A stretch of DNA of 64,000 nucleotides from Isoetes taiwanensis (lineage: Eukaryota > Streptophyta > Lycopodiopsida > Isoetales > Isoetaceae), in the NCBI GenBank assembly GCA_021234155.1, contig JAJEKV010000033.1:4073454-4137453 (forward strand), read 5' to 3'. A program made the position numbers and the translations under genes. Of the stretch, positions 1-9,829 are shown in pieces. Positions within the stretch are counted from its first letter, which is position 1. The number at the start of each line of letters is the position of its first letter. The notes below the pieces were generated by a model. The model was given only the letters and a program-made list of their open reading frames with translations, was not told the DNA's origin and did no database searches.

Positions 1-1830
1 ACCAAACCAACCCAATTTGACTGCTGCACCAGAGGATTGAGAGCCTGATAAATTTCTTCTTGAGCTTGTTGATTCAGAAGAATGGAGGACGACGCTGCTT
101 GCTGAGGTCTCTATTGTTGAGGTGGCCGTGGTGGCTTTCTCAGAACAGAACGTGGGCCTTGTTTGCCATTGGCAACCCATAGTTGATAAGCAGTGAGTCG
201 GACTGAAGCAGTTTGATTTGTTCCGGGAAGTTGAACTTGGACTTGCGGGAGCTGAGGGCATGCCGTGGTGGTATGACCCCATTCTTGGCAGTGATAACAC
301 TGAGCCTTGGAAGGATCAAAAGGTTGACGAGGGCCTTGACCCTGAGATTGCTGAGGTTGCTGAGATTGTTGATATTGCTGAGGCGGGTATAATTGTTGCT
401 GCTGTGGCATGGTATGCACCTGGAAAACCATTTTCTGTCTGAAGGATGTGGGATGTGAACATGTACACTCTTCAGTGGCATGATTGCACATGTTGCACCG
501 TTTACAATGAGGAGGACCATTGGTGGAGTTGCATTCATTGACAAGGTGACCTTGATATTTACAGATGTGGCACCAAATCTGAGTGCGTTGAGGGGCAGAT
601 TGTTGTGGCTGAACCGCATTCTGAGAGACCATGACGGGAGGCATGAAAGCCAGTTCCATGCGGGCAACACCTCGTGAGGAGACGTTGACTGAGTGGTTGA
701 CTAATTCGATAGCCTGCTCCAAAGTCTTGGGACGCAGGTACTCGGTCATGAGACAAATGGCAGGAGGAAGGCCTTGCGTAAAACCGCACAAGAATTTGGC
801 TTTATGTGGGGTACTCCGAGCTTGCTGACCCGACTGCATATGAAGGCGATCCGCCGTCACACGCGCGGCGATTCTGCGGGTTGTTGCTGAAGATCATTGA
901 GTTGTTTTAGCAGAAGTTGATCATCGTCCGTGGTGCCATAATGGGAGAGAAACGCAGTCTTCATCTCGTGCCAGTTTTGTTTCCAATGGCTTTTATTGGC
1001 CATGAGCCACTAATGAGGGGCGCCTCGCAGTGTGGTGGAAAAAATGTGGAACTTGAGTTGAGGTTGAGCGTGGCTATTGAGGATAGCCAAAAAATTCCTC
1101 CATCCGAGCTTGTGCACTTTGATCCAGAGGCTTCCCTTTAGTATTTCCAAAGGTGGGATACGTGAGCTTGAGATTTTGAACAGGAGATGGAGGCGGTCCT
1201 TGCGCATAGACAGGTGGAGCATAAGCAGGAACATAGCTTTGTGGTATAGCCGTAATGGGAACAAGGCGGCATAGGAACAGAAAAACCCAGAGGGCCAGAG
1301 AGAGGAGCATCCTGTGGCGAAGGACCATGTGAGCCCTCCTCATTAAGCTTGAGATCAGTGAGATTGTAGACTGGGAGTGCATGCTGAAAAGATGGGAAGG
1401 TCTGATATTCATGGACATGGGGAGGGTCGAAAGAAACATGAGGGTAGCCCATCCCTGCAGGGGGAGAAGAAGGTTGCGAAGGCAGAGGGGTGTGACCTGA
1501 GGGGATATGAATGTAGGTGCTTTCTGGGGTTTGGAAGTAATGAGGAGTGGGCTGAACGGGTGTATGATGTGGCGACTGGGGTTGAGAGCAATGTTTACAT
1601 ACAGGGGGAGACCCTGGGCGAGAATGAACACGAGGAGTAGGCGGTGCCGACTGTGCTGGTGAGCGGACACCTCCTTCAATATCATAATCGTCGTATATGT
1701 CTCGAAAGCAGCCATGACGTTGATGGCGCCCAAGCGAGCCAGCCGCTTGGCAAAAGTTCTTCGTGAGGAAAGCACGAGCGCATATAGTGAAGAGAAGGAA
1801 AGAAGAAAGATCGGACCCGACAAATGACAT
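1..1830 (-). pseudogene. Ty3/gypsy-like gag polyprotein, frameshifted, runs off the left edge
   Basis: Reading on the minus strand, a proline/histidine-rich N-terminal part (about 1700-1330) leads into a gag core with the signature KLTYPTFGNTKG...EEFFGY near 1170-1075. After frame changes comes a nucleocapsid part at 860-111. That part has three CX2CX4HX4C zinc knuckles: CHICKYQGHLVNEC, CKRCNMCNHATEEC and CYHCQEWGHTTTAC, the last two separated by a Gln-rich linker. Three knuckles is more than the one or two usual in plant gypsy gags. At least two frame changes break the ORF, so it is a dead copy. Protease and RT would lie to the left, outside the window. The LTR at 1912-2380 has the right orientation to be its 5' LTR. 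Confidence 0.7.
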
Positions 1831-1911
1831 TGTTTAGGGTCCGGGTTCGATCTCCCCGTAAGACAACCCTCCGTGGAGGACCCTTGAATCAAACAGAGAA
1901 TCCTAGCCGAG

Positions 1912-2380
1912 TGTCACGGGGATTTTGCAAAGGAACGTAAAGAGTAAAATAGGAAAGAACAAACAACAAACAAAGAAGAGAATAATGCTTTATTGATATC
2001 AATCGAAAGTGTATATGAGCTCTCGAAAATCGAGAGAAAAACTAGATACAAGGACTAAAACTCATCTAGAAAACTGAGTTCTATCTCTACTCATATATAT
2101 AGTACAACGGCCTTGGGCCCAAAATAGGTGTTTGGTAGATCTCGCTACCAACTCCTTGATCAAAGCCTGATTTTCAGGAATTCTGGCAGTGCCTTCTTTA
2201 CGTGCCTGGAATCACGTTGTACTTCTGCAGAGCCGTCATTTATCTGTTCTCTATCTCTTCTTCGGCGTGGTCTTCGGCGAGGGTCTACTTCCTGATGGTT
2301 GACCTGGACCTGATGCCTTATTCCTGCCCTGCTCCGTGGTTTTCATGAATAGTCTTATACCTGGACGTACATGACTAACA
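1912..2380 (-). repeat. Putative 5' LTR of the flanking minus-strand gypsy element
   Basis: Read on the minus strand this block begins TGTTAGTCATG and ends CCCCGTGACA, a TGT...ACA pair as expected for an LTR. Inside it, in transcription order, are a TATATATA box (about 2090-2100) and an AATAAA signal (about 1987-1992), and the gag remnant follows downstream. No second LTR copy is visible because the element leaves the window, and no clear primer-binding site follows, so the ends are inferred. Confidence 0.45.
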
Positions 2381-2384
2381 TCCA

Positions 2385-3130
2385 CGGTTATTTTAGCAGA
2401 AGGCATCATTGATAGTAAGCCCTATGTAGTCCTCATAGATACAGGTAGCTCGCACAACTTGCATCTCCAAGGTTGGCTGCCTTAATGAAGACCAAGACCC
2501 TTAAGTCCAAACCCAGGCTGATCGGTATAGCAAGTGGTGCAATTCGCTACATCAAGGGAAAGAGAATCAACTTTGATATAGACCTCAGTAGAACCAAATG
2601 GACTATAGGAGCAGAGGTAATGTATATTGGTAAATACAACCTCATAGTGGGAATGGAGTTCTTGAAGCCATCTAAAGTCATGATTGACTGTGACAAGCAC
2701 AAAATCTCCATCACAGCACCCGACAAAAACCACTTTGTAGTTAAAGGTAAGAAAGTCCTTTCAGCCATGCAATGTATCTCTTTGAAGCTAGAGGCAATTG
2801 AGCCGGGTCAGGAAAAGCAAGCGGAGCCAAGCTTGAATCAGTTGCCCAGGCCAGTAGCAAGGCTAATCAAGGAGTTCCATGATGTGTTTTTGGATGAAAT
2901 CCGTGAGTTTCTGCCCTATAGGGGGCATCAGATGCTAAGTTTACCAGCAAGACCCCCTACAGGATAAGCACCCCAGAGCTAGTTGAGCTCAAGAAGCAAG
3001 TGCAAAAATCGCTTGAACTCAGATTCATCAGGGCAAGCGTATCACCCTTTGGGGCACCCATTCTCTTTGTAAAGAAGAAGGATGGAAGTCGAAGGATGTG
3101 TATAGATTACCGTCAGTTGAACAAGCCATA
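2385..3130 (+). pseudogene. Ty3/gypsy protease and N-terminal reverse transcriptase fragment
   Basis: The plus strand encodes VVLIDTGSSHN, a retropepsin active-site motif (D-T-G-S), at about 2430-2460. A retropepsin C-terminal part follows (NLIVGMEFLKP, MIDCDKHKI) from 2473. Then comes the linker LIKEFHDVFLDE and the RT entry motif [15 protein letters not shown]...[10 protein letters not shown] at about 3039-3128. Frame breaks occur near 2465 and 2940. RT stops abruptly after RQLNK and everything downstream (YxDD, RNase H, integrase) is missing. It is a truncated copy in the opposite orientation to the gag remnant on its left. Confidence 0.8.
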
Positions 3131-3200
3131 CGAATATTTGTATTATATGAACATTATACTCGTACGTACAAAAGATGGTCGTCACACGGATGCAAAAGAA

Positions 3201-3277
3201 TAGTTGCACAAGACAGGGTTTGAACTCGCAACCTTCTTGTTGCGAGTCACACACCCTTGCCAAGTGCGCTACCAATA
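3201..3277 (-). repeat. tRNA-derived sequence (SINE head or tRNA pseudogene)
   Basis: On the minus strand a box-A-like TGGTAGCGCACTTGG (3274-3260) is followed by a box-B-like GTTCAAACC (3225-3217), at tRNA-like spacing. The stretch between them folds as a perfect 8-bp hairpin (CTCGCAAC/GTTGCGAG) rather than a normal anticodon arm. No clean acceptor stem pairs around it. A tRNA-derived SINE or decayed tRNA copy fits better than a functional tRNA. Confidence 0.45.
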
Positions 3278-3321
3278 TTTGTTGAAGATATTCCTTCACG
3301 TCTTTCTCATATGTGGGAAGA

Positions 3322-3420
3322 GGTTCTAGAATATTCTAGAACCTAAATGCATGCGCGACACTTGGAGCGATCTCATCCATTAGAGTGGCGCGATCCTGAC
3401 CGTTGGCCTAGATATATATG
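3322..3420 (+). promoter_or_regulatory. Heat-shock element plus TATA box upstream of gag (probable LTR promoter)
   Basis: Positions 3322-3343 are a perfect 22-bp palindrome containing TTCTAGAATATTCTAGAA, four alternating nTTCn/nGAAn units, the textbook heat-shock-factor site. A TATATAT box lies about 70 bp downstream at 3413-3419. The leader then runs about 300 bp to the gag start region near 3709. This arrangement is that of an LTR U3 promoter. The element's other LTR is not recognisable, so LTR identity is inferred. Confidence 0.5.
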
Positions 3421-3708
3421 GAGGCACCTCCTTCTTGTCGAACCATTCCAGTTCAACGCCAGTCTTGAGCCTTCTAGGCATCGTCTTGTGTTCCTGCTTG
3501 CCTTCGGGCCATTGTATTCTTGATTCCTGTTTGTATATCAGATTCTTTGCCGATCTTGACATATTTCTTCTGTATTTCTTGCATATTCTCCACGTATTTT
3601 CCTTGTTTTCGCGTAGGTTCATGATAGTTTGAACCGGATTCCCTTACCGGTTTTTGCCTGCTCTGATTCTAAGCATTTGTTTTGCTCATATTTGGTGATT
3701 TTATATCT

Positions 3709-4985
3709 ATGGAGGAGGTTTTAACTTTATTACAGCAGGTCTAGCAGCTTGTTCAAGTATGCCAACAGCTTGCAGCTTGGACAATAAAGAGCTTAAGGAA
3801 CGTATTGCTTCACATGAATCGCCTCTAGCTCGATTGAGGCTATCGAGCCTAAGATCGGCTTGCCGGGAGGTTTGATGGCACTCACCCAAGCTCGTGGTTT
3901 TTGAATCGATCGGCTTGTGATTCAGCTCCATCCTCAAAGATATCCCACGGCCCAAGAACAAGTGGGGCTGATTGGTTCTCTTCTCACAGGGCCAGCTCTA
4001 AGTTGGTTTGCTCCTTTATTGGAGAAAGGAGCCCCAGAGTTGCAAGATTTTGCTGCTTTCACTGCAGAGCTCGAGGCATGCTTTGGAGACACCGATCGTC
4101 GTACAAGATAGCGAAACAAAACTCGCAATCTAAGGCAAGGCTCGTCCAGCCCAGCCTACATGACATGCATCGTTTCGTCAAATTGCGCAGAATACTTGCC
4201 TCGATGATGTTGCACTTCGAGATTGTTTTTGAAGGGGGTTACGAGAGGATGTGAAAGATATGCTGTTGTCTATGGAGGACCCTCAGACTTTGGAAGAAGC
4301 CATCAGATTTGCAGTTCGATGTGATAATCGGCTCTTCGAACGTAGGAAAGAGAGACGTAGTCAGGTCTTCCCAATCACACAAGCGCCTAAAGCTACGTCC
4401 CTCCCCGGTGTCATCAGTAGAATCCAGCAGGTCAGGACCTGAGCCTATGCAGACTGATCGGGCAGTTCGAGGACCTTTATCTGCCACCGAGAAGCAGTGT
4501 CGGAGAGAGGCTAACCTTTGCCTCTACTGTGGAGGAGCTGGCCATATTGCTCGTGGATGCCCTATAAAGCGCCCAAACCAGTCAGAAAACTTCAGGGGCC
4601 GGTCCGAGTCGTAGGAGTCTCTCGTCGGCTGGCTGCCTTTTCTCAGACTCCTTCCACGTTTCTTGACATGTTTATTCCATCGGATAAGGTCAGCAAGGCA
4701 TTCTTCATCCCTATATCATTGAAATCAGAAGTTGGAGGATTGCAAGTGTTGGCGCAACTTGATTGTGGTGCAAATGCTTGCTTTATGGATAGTGCGTTCA
4801 CCAGTAAGCACGCCATCCCTAGAAGCAAAGTTGAGCATCCTGGTTCTGTCGAAGTGATTGATGGACGGGAGATCTCCTCGGGTGCAGTCACAAAATGTAC
4901 TGCGCCTCTTCAAGTTTTGTTCAAGGGAGTTTCTTGTAGTATTTCCTTCAATCTCATTGCTAGTCCTCTAGGGGCAACAAAAAAA
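3709..4985 (+). pseudogene. Chromovirus-type (Sushi/Tcn1-like) gag-protease remnant
   Basis: Plus-strand frames encode a gag core (VGLIGSLLTGPALSWFAPLLEK, about 3962-4030), a gag C-terminal helix (MEDPQTLEEAIRFAVRCDN, about 4272-4328), and a basic linker ending in the single zinc knuckle CLYCGGAGHIARGCP at about 4518-4562. A retropepsin-like part follows, with AQLDCGANACFMD near 4755-4795. The active-site triad reads D-C-G where families usually have D-S/T-G. The EPMQ...LCLYCG..GH...CP layout is characteristic of Ty3 chromoviruses of the Sushi/Tcn1 kind. Several frameshifts are present, and RT, RNase H and integrase are absent, so it is a dead, truncated copy. Confidence 0.7.
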
Positions 4986-5791
4986 AGGGGGAAGGGGGAA
5001 CATAATGTATAAGGGAAAGTCCCTTCGAGCTTGATTCCGGAGGGTCAACCCAGGCTGGAATCAAGCCCGGAGGGACTTTGGCATAGCGTAGAGGGCGACT
5101 GGACCCATATGCCACATGTCCGCTTGCAGGTGGAAATCTCAGAAAAGCAGATAAAAATAGCAAGAAAGTGGCATAAAAAGTCAGAAAGTGGAGTAAGAAG
5201 CGGCGGAATGCAGAGTAAGATGTTGCACAATTTTTCAGACATAGAAAAGGTGACACATGTCACCTATTCATTGGATGAGATGGCTGGATTAGGCCCAACA
5301 ATCCTTTACGTAGGATATAACCATGCATTAATGATGGAGTATTAGCTTCTTCTAGGGCTTGATGGAAAAGGTTAAGAGCACGTAGCTCGCGAACTCAATT
5401 CGTGGATTTTGCTTCTACAAATGATGGATGGTTTTGCACAATGTTAGATAGATGGATCTTTTGCGTGGTCTTGGTCGAGCTTGAAATAGTAGTTAGGTGC
5501 TGGGCCCTAGAACTGTAATGTAACCGATGATTCGAAAATGTAAAACTTGTGTTAATATGCTCGGCCTTGGAATTGTACAACTTTGCAACTGTAAATGTAA
5601 AACTTGTGTTACTGTTTGTACAACCCTGTTAATTTTGAGGTGCACGGAATTTGCTTTCCCTTTTCCATTCCCTCTTCCTTTATCAGACGGAATTTGCGAC
5701 CCATTTTCCATATGTATTATATGGCATTCATACATTTCGAAGTGCAAGTTCGATAATCGTATTCTGAGTGTAGGAGCTTAGCTGCTTTAAA
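4986..5791. other. Gene-free stretch between chromovirus remnant and DPH6
   Basis: It opens with a purine run (4978-5000) followed by TGTATAAGGG at 5006, which could be a polypurine tract and the start of a 3' LTR. An LTR end could not be placed. Positions 5017-5038 and 5057-5078 form a 22-bp imperfect stem (2 mismatches) with an 18-nt loop. The rest must hold the DPH6 promoter and 5'UTR. No convincing coding exon was seen. Confidence 0.4.
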
Positions 5792-8700
5792 ATGAAGGTG
5801 GTCGCTCTTATCAGTGGCGGCAAGGATAGCTGTTATGCAATGATGCGCTGCATTGACCATGGCCACCAGGTTACATGCCTATGGAATTCTCTGTATTTCC
5901 TTTTTTTGTTTTAAATGCTTAACCATCGCATTTCTGATGACAGATTGTTGCTCTTGCAAATCTTTGTCCTTTAGACGATGAAGTTGACGAACTTGACAGC
6001 TACATGTATCAGACGGTATGAAGTATTGTCCACATACCACAGTTGGAAACATCTGCCAGCAAATCACATGGAGTTTTTGTCTTTAAATACAGGTTGGGCA
6101 TCAGATTGTGGAGGCTTATGCTAAATGCATGGGTTTGCCACTATTCAGAAGACGTATTCAAGGAAAAGCAAGGTTTGATATCTGATTATGTTTCATGACG
6201 TCAAATAAGGATTTGGATGAAAGCAGTTAATTTGGGTTTTGTCTTCAGAATCCAGGATCCCAGATACCACCCCACTGAAGGTGACGAAGTTGAAGACCTA
6301 GAAATGTTGCTAAGACATGTCAGAAAGCAGATACCTACAGTCGAGGCTGTATCATCTGGTGCCATTGCATCGGATTACCAAAGATTGAGAGTAGAGAACG
6401 TTTGCTCCAGACTAGGGCTCGTTTCACTAGCGTATTTGTGGAAACAAGATCAAGCCTTATTGCTTCAGCAAATGGTGAGTACTTCCTCACATTTCATGTG
6501 TCATTTGATTCTCTAGCATATTTTGGCTGGCAAGATGTTGACATAAGTGATCTGAAATAACTGTTTTGTAAATGCAGGTGGAAAATAATATCAATGCTAT
6601 CTTGGTCAAGGTACATGTAATAGGATTTATAATTGATATATCTTATGCTTATACTTTTCAATGCAGGTTGCAGCAATAGGTTTGGATCCCTACAAGCATC
6701 TTGGAATAGATATCTCAGTTATGCAAACCTATTTGAATTGTCTCAATGAGTATGTAGTGAGATAAAGGTCAGTCTTTCTTTAAACACATTACATGATGTG
6801 GGAATCTGTTGTTCCAGAAAATATGGAAGTAATATCTGTGGAGAAGGGGGTGAATATGAAAGCTTAACTCTTGATTGCCCACTTTTCCAGGTTCATCTTG
6901 CAATATTTTTATGCTATGTATAAAGAGAAGGCTCAGTTATTTCCTAAATTATTTATCATATCTTGCATTTTCTTCTGCCAGAATGCCAGAATAATCCTAG
7001 ATGAATTCAAGATTTTACTCCAATCACCAGATAGCATTGCTCCAGTTGGGGTGCTGCATCCACTGAAGTTCCACCTTGAGTCCAAACCCACAGCAAAAGA
7101 TTCTGAAACTACGGATTGTACAGTTAGTTTGGATTTCGAATTGCATGACGATACTCAAAAAATACAAGAAGATAGAAGCCCATCTTTGAAAGGAACTATA
7201 AATGACGTCATTCTTTCTGTTATGAAACAGCAACATGGCTTTGTTACATATACATGTTGGCACAATGATCAGAATGCGAACCTTGGTAAATATTTCTGTA
7301 TAATAGATATGCATTATTTGAAATTTTCACTGAATTATCAACATATATCTACAGATGTAAAGGAAGAATTTGCACTGATATTGCAAAAGTTAGAATTACA
7401 ATTTCCTAGTGAAGATCTGAATTGGAGCGATGTGTTATATATTCATCTTTATTTACTGGACATGAACAATTTCAGTCAGGTCAATGAAGTGTATTCTAGG
7501 TACATAGTGGAGAGTAAATGCATTAGAGGAGTCCCTTCCAGATGCACAGTTGCGCTTCCACTTGTTAATAGTAACTGTGGACAAATCATGATCGAAGTCT
7601 TGGCTAAGAGCTCTGCATGCAAGAAAGTATTACACGTTCAGAGCATTTCTTGCTGGGCTCCAAGTTGTATTGGACCCTACAGTCAGGTTATAATCTCATT
7701 TGTATTTTTAGCAACATACATTTGCATATACTACAGCGATACTTACGGTCTATGCATGGTAATTCATAGCTTTTGTCTTATTACAGATAAAGCAAGGGAT
7801 AATTTGTAATAGTTCCTGCCATTCTACAGATTAGAATTCGCAAGGAATTTATGCTTTCAGCACATTTTCTATTGTAATACAAATTTGCAAACAAAAATTA
7901 AGATTTGCCATGTGGAACTTACAAAAAGCTCATCTTAACAACCTATCTGCAAGTCATAAAATAAACTTTCTTCTTTTGAATGCTAGGCTTTAGATAGCAC
8001 TTTAGATGGTCCTGAAGCTAATTTCTTAGAAAGATTAGAAAGAAAGGTTGTTCTGATATTAACTGCAAAGCAAGCAAAGTTAATTTGGTCCTTTTCTCTC
8101 ATTCCATAAACTTCTTTGCAGGCCACTTTGGAAGGAAATCTATTATATATGGCTGGTCAGCTTGGTCTTGATCCTCCAACAATGGTATTGATTTCTGGCG
8201 GTGCATGTTGTGAGATGTCAACAACACTCAAGAACTGTGATGCAGTAGCGCAAGCTTTTGGCATTACATTAGCTTCTAATGCAGCTTCTCTTGTCATATA
8301 CTGCTCTTCAATGACAACTGCAGAAGAAAGAAGAGAAATAGAAGGGGAATTACATAACTATTTTGGAATTGCACCAGAGCTTCTGTCTATGCTTGTCTTA
8401 TTTGTGCAAGTTTCATCTTTGCCGAAAGCGTAAGTCTCTACTTTTTTGCATATAATTGGTATCCTCTCTTTAGCAGTTTGCTTCTTTTCTACACAGGGCT
8501 ATGGTTGAAGTGAAACCACTGCTTTGGTGCCCAGCATTGACAGATGAAACAGAAGATGTAAAGAATGGTTATCCAGTAAAGAATTTGTTGACATGCACTA
8601 AAAAGCGTGTAATAGACCACATAGAAGCAAGCTTTACTTGCCCTACATCAAATAGCATTATGGTGTATGGAAAATTTTGTCAAGCTTTGATCTCTTTCAG

Positions 8701-9172
8701 CTGCAAAGATCGGACAAGAGTCATTACCTCCAATCTTCCAGATAGGCAACTTAAAGTTGAAGATTCAGCTTCCAATGTTGAAGTTCAGCAGGCAATTCTA
8801 TGTGGCTTAAACATGCTTACAGAAGTTCTTACAGATGCAAATCTATCTTGGTTGGATGTTTTGGTAAGCTTACAGATTTATTAAAGAAAATATAATCTCT
8901 CTCTCATTGTTGTGTCAATTTTATTGGTTTGGCAGGTTTTCCGGATTTACTATGTTGCAGGTGAGATATGCCGAAATTATTTGTTGGAGTCCTTGAGTAC
9001 TAGGGAGTTTGAAGAGCATATTGGGAAACACGATGTACCCCAACCAATATTAATCCCAGTTTGTGGTCTAGGCAGCACATCCAAAATGGGAGATTCATTT
9101 GCTCTAGACATGGTGGCGTGCAGAGATAAAGGGCATGGCCATGATGTGAATGGCAGGATGTGTGAAATGTGA
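5792..9172 (+). CDS. DPH6: Diphthine--ammonia ligase, plant type with C-terminal RidA-like domains
   Basis: Twelve exons join into an uninterrupted 730-residue ORF: 5792-5869, 5944-6015, 6093-6172, 6249-6474, 6578-6610, 6667-6749, 6818-6890, 6982-7285, 7355-7686, 8122-8429, 8497-8863 and 8936-9172. All junctions are GT/AG and in phase. The N-terminal ATP-pyrophosphatase domain carries the PP-loop SGGKDS (residues 8-13), TEGDEVEDL, CSRLGLVSLAYLWKQD and GEGGEYE (about 199-205). Two RidA/YjgF-like modules follow, including WAPSCIGPYSQATLEGN at the exon 9/10 junction (about 417). The enzyme uses ATP and ammonia to amidate diphthine on eEF2, the last step of cytosolic diphthamide synthesis. Its length is close to that of the Arabidopsis protein. 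The first ATG directly precedes KVVALISGGKDS, which fixes the start. Introns are short except intron 9 (435 bp). Confidence 0.93.
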
Positions 9173-9829
9173 GAAAGGAAAGGCACATTTGGAAGAAGTA
9201 GCTAGACCAAAATGAAATTTTTGACAAAAAGAGAGGAAAGAGAACATTTTTTCAGCAAAGCAGGAGCAACTGGTCACAGATCTAAGATCTAAGATCCAGA
9301 GATAATTTCATCAAGGGGTCGAATTGGATAATATTGCAGTTATCCCATCACTTCTTAAACTAAGTTTATACGGAGCCACAAAAATTGTGGCTCAAAACAA
9401 ATCTGAAAAGCTGGGTTGTGGAGAGTTCCTTGCCTTCCAATGTGAAGAATTCATTCGTTTTTAGTTACAAAATGTTTGATAGCTGAAGTCGAGCAAAAAA
9501 AAAGGGGAACAGTCGATTTAATGAGGCGCTAATATTCAATCATTTTAAACAAAACGTCATAAGTATAACTCATACCTTTCCTCTGATTTCACTAGCAGTT
9601 CCATAATTGGCAAACTTCCATTAATCCCTCTGATTTCACTAGCAGTTCCTTTATTGGCACGCTTTATTGGCTCCCCGGTTTTATTGGCTCTTGTGATTAG
9701 CTCGAGCTAATCATGTAATTCTCTCTAGAGAATCATAATATAGAACCAACGGCCTGTTTATGTCACTTCGCAAATTATTAGACATAATGGGCTTAACGGC
9801 CAGGATTTTGGGTTGCCCGAAGGAAGGTA
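9173..9829. other. DPH6 3' flank, no gene seen
   Basis: This holds the probable DPH6 3'UTR and an AT-rich spacer. A short direct repeat (CCTCTGATTTCACTAGCAGT) occurs at about 9580-9599 and 9629-9648, and a small palindrome (TTAGCTCGAGCTAA) lies near 9700. No coding region was recognised. Confidence 0.5.

Noticed and set aside
3201-3277. Functional tRNA gene on the minus strand
   Set aside because: Box A and B are present, but the acceptor stem does not pair and the anticodon region forms an 8-bp hairpin incompatible with a normal tRNA.
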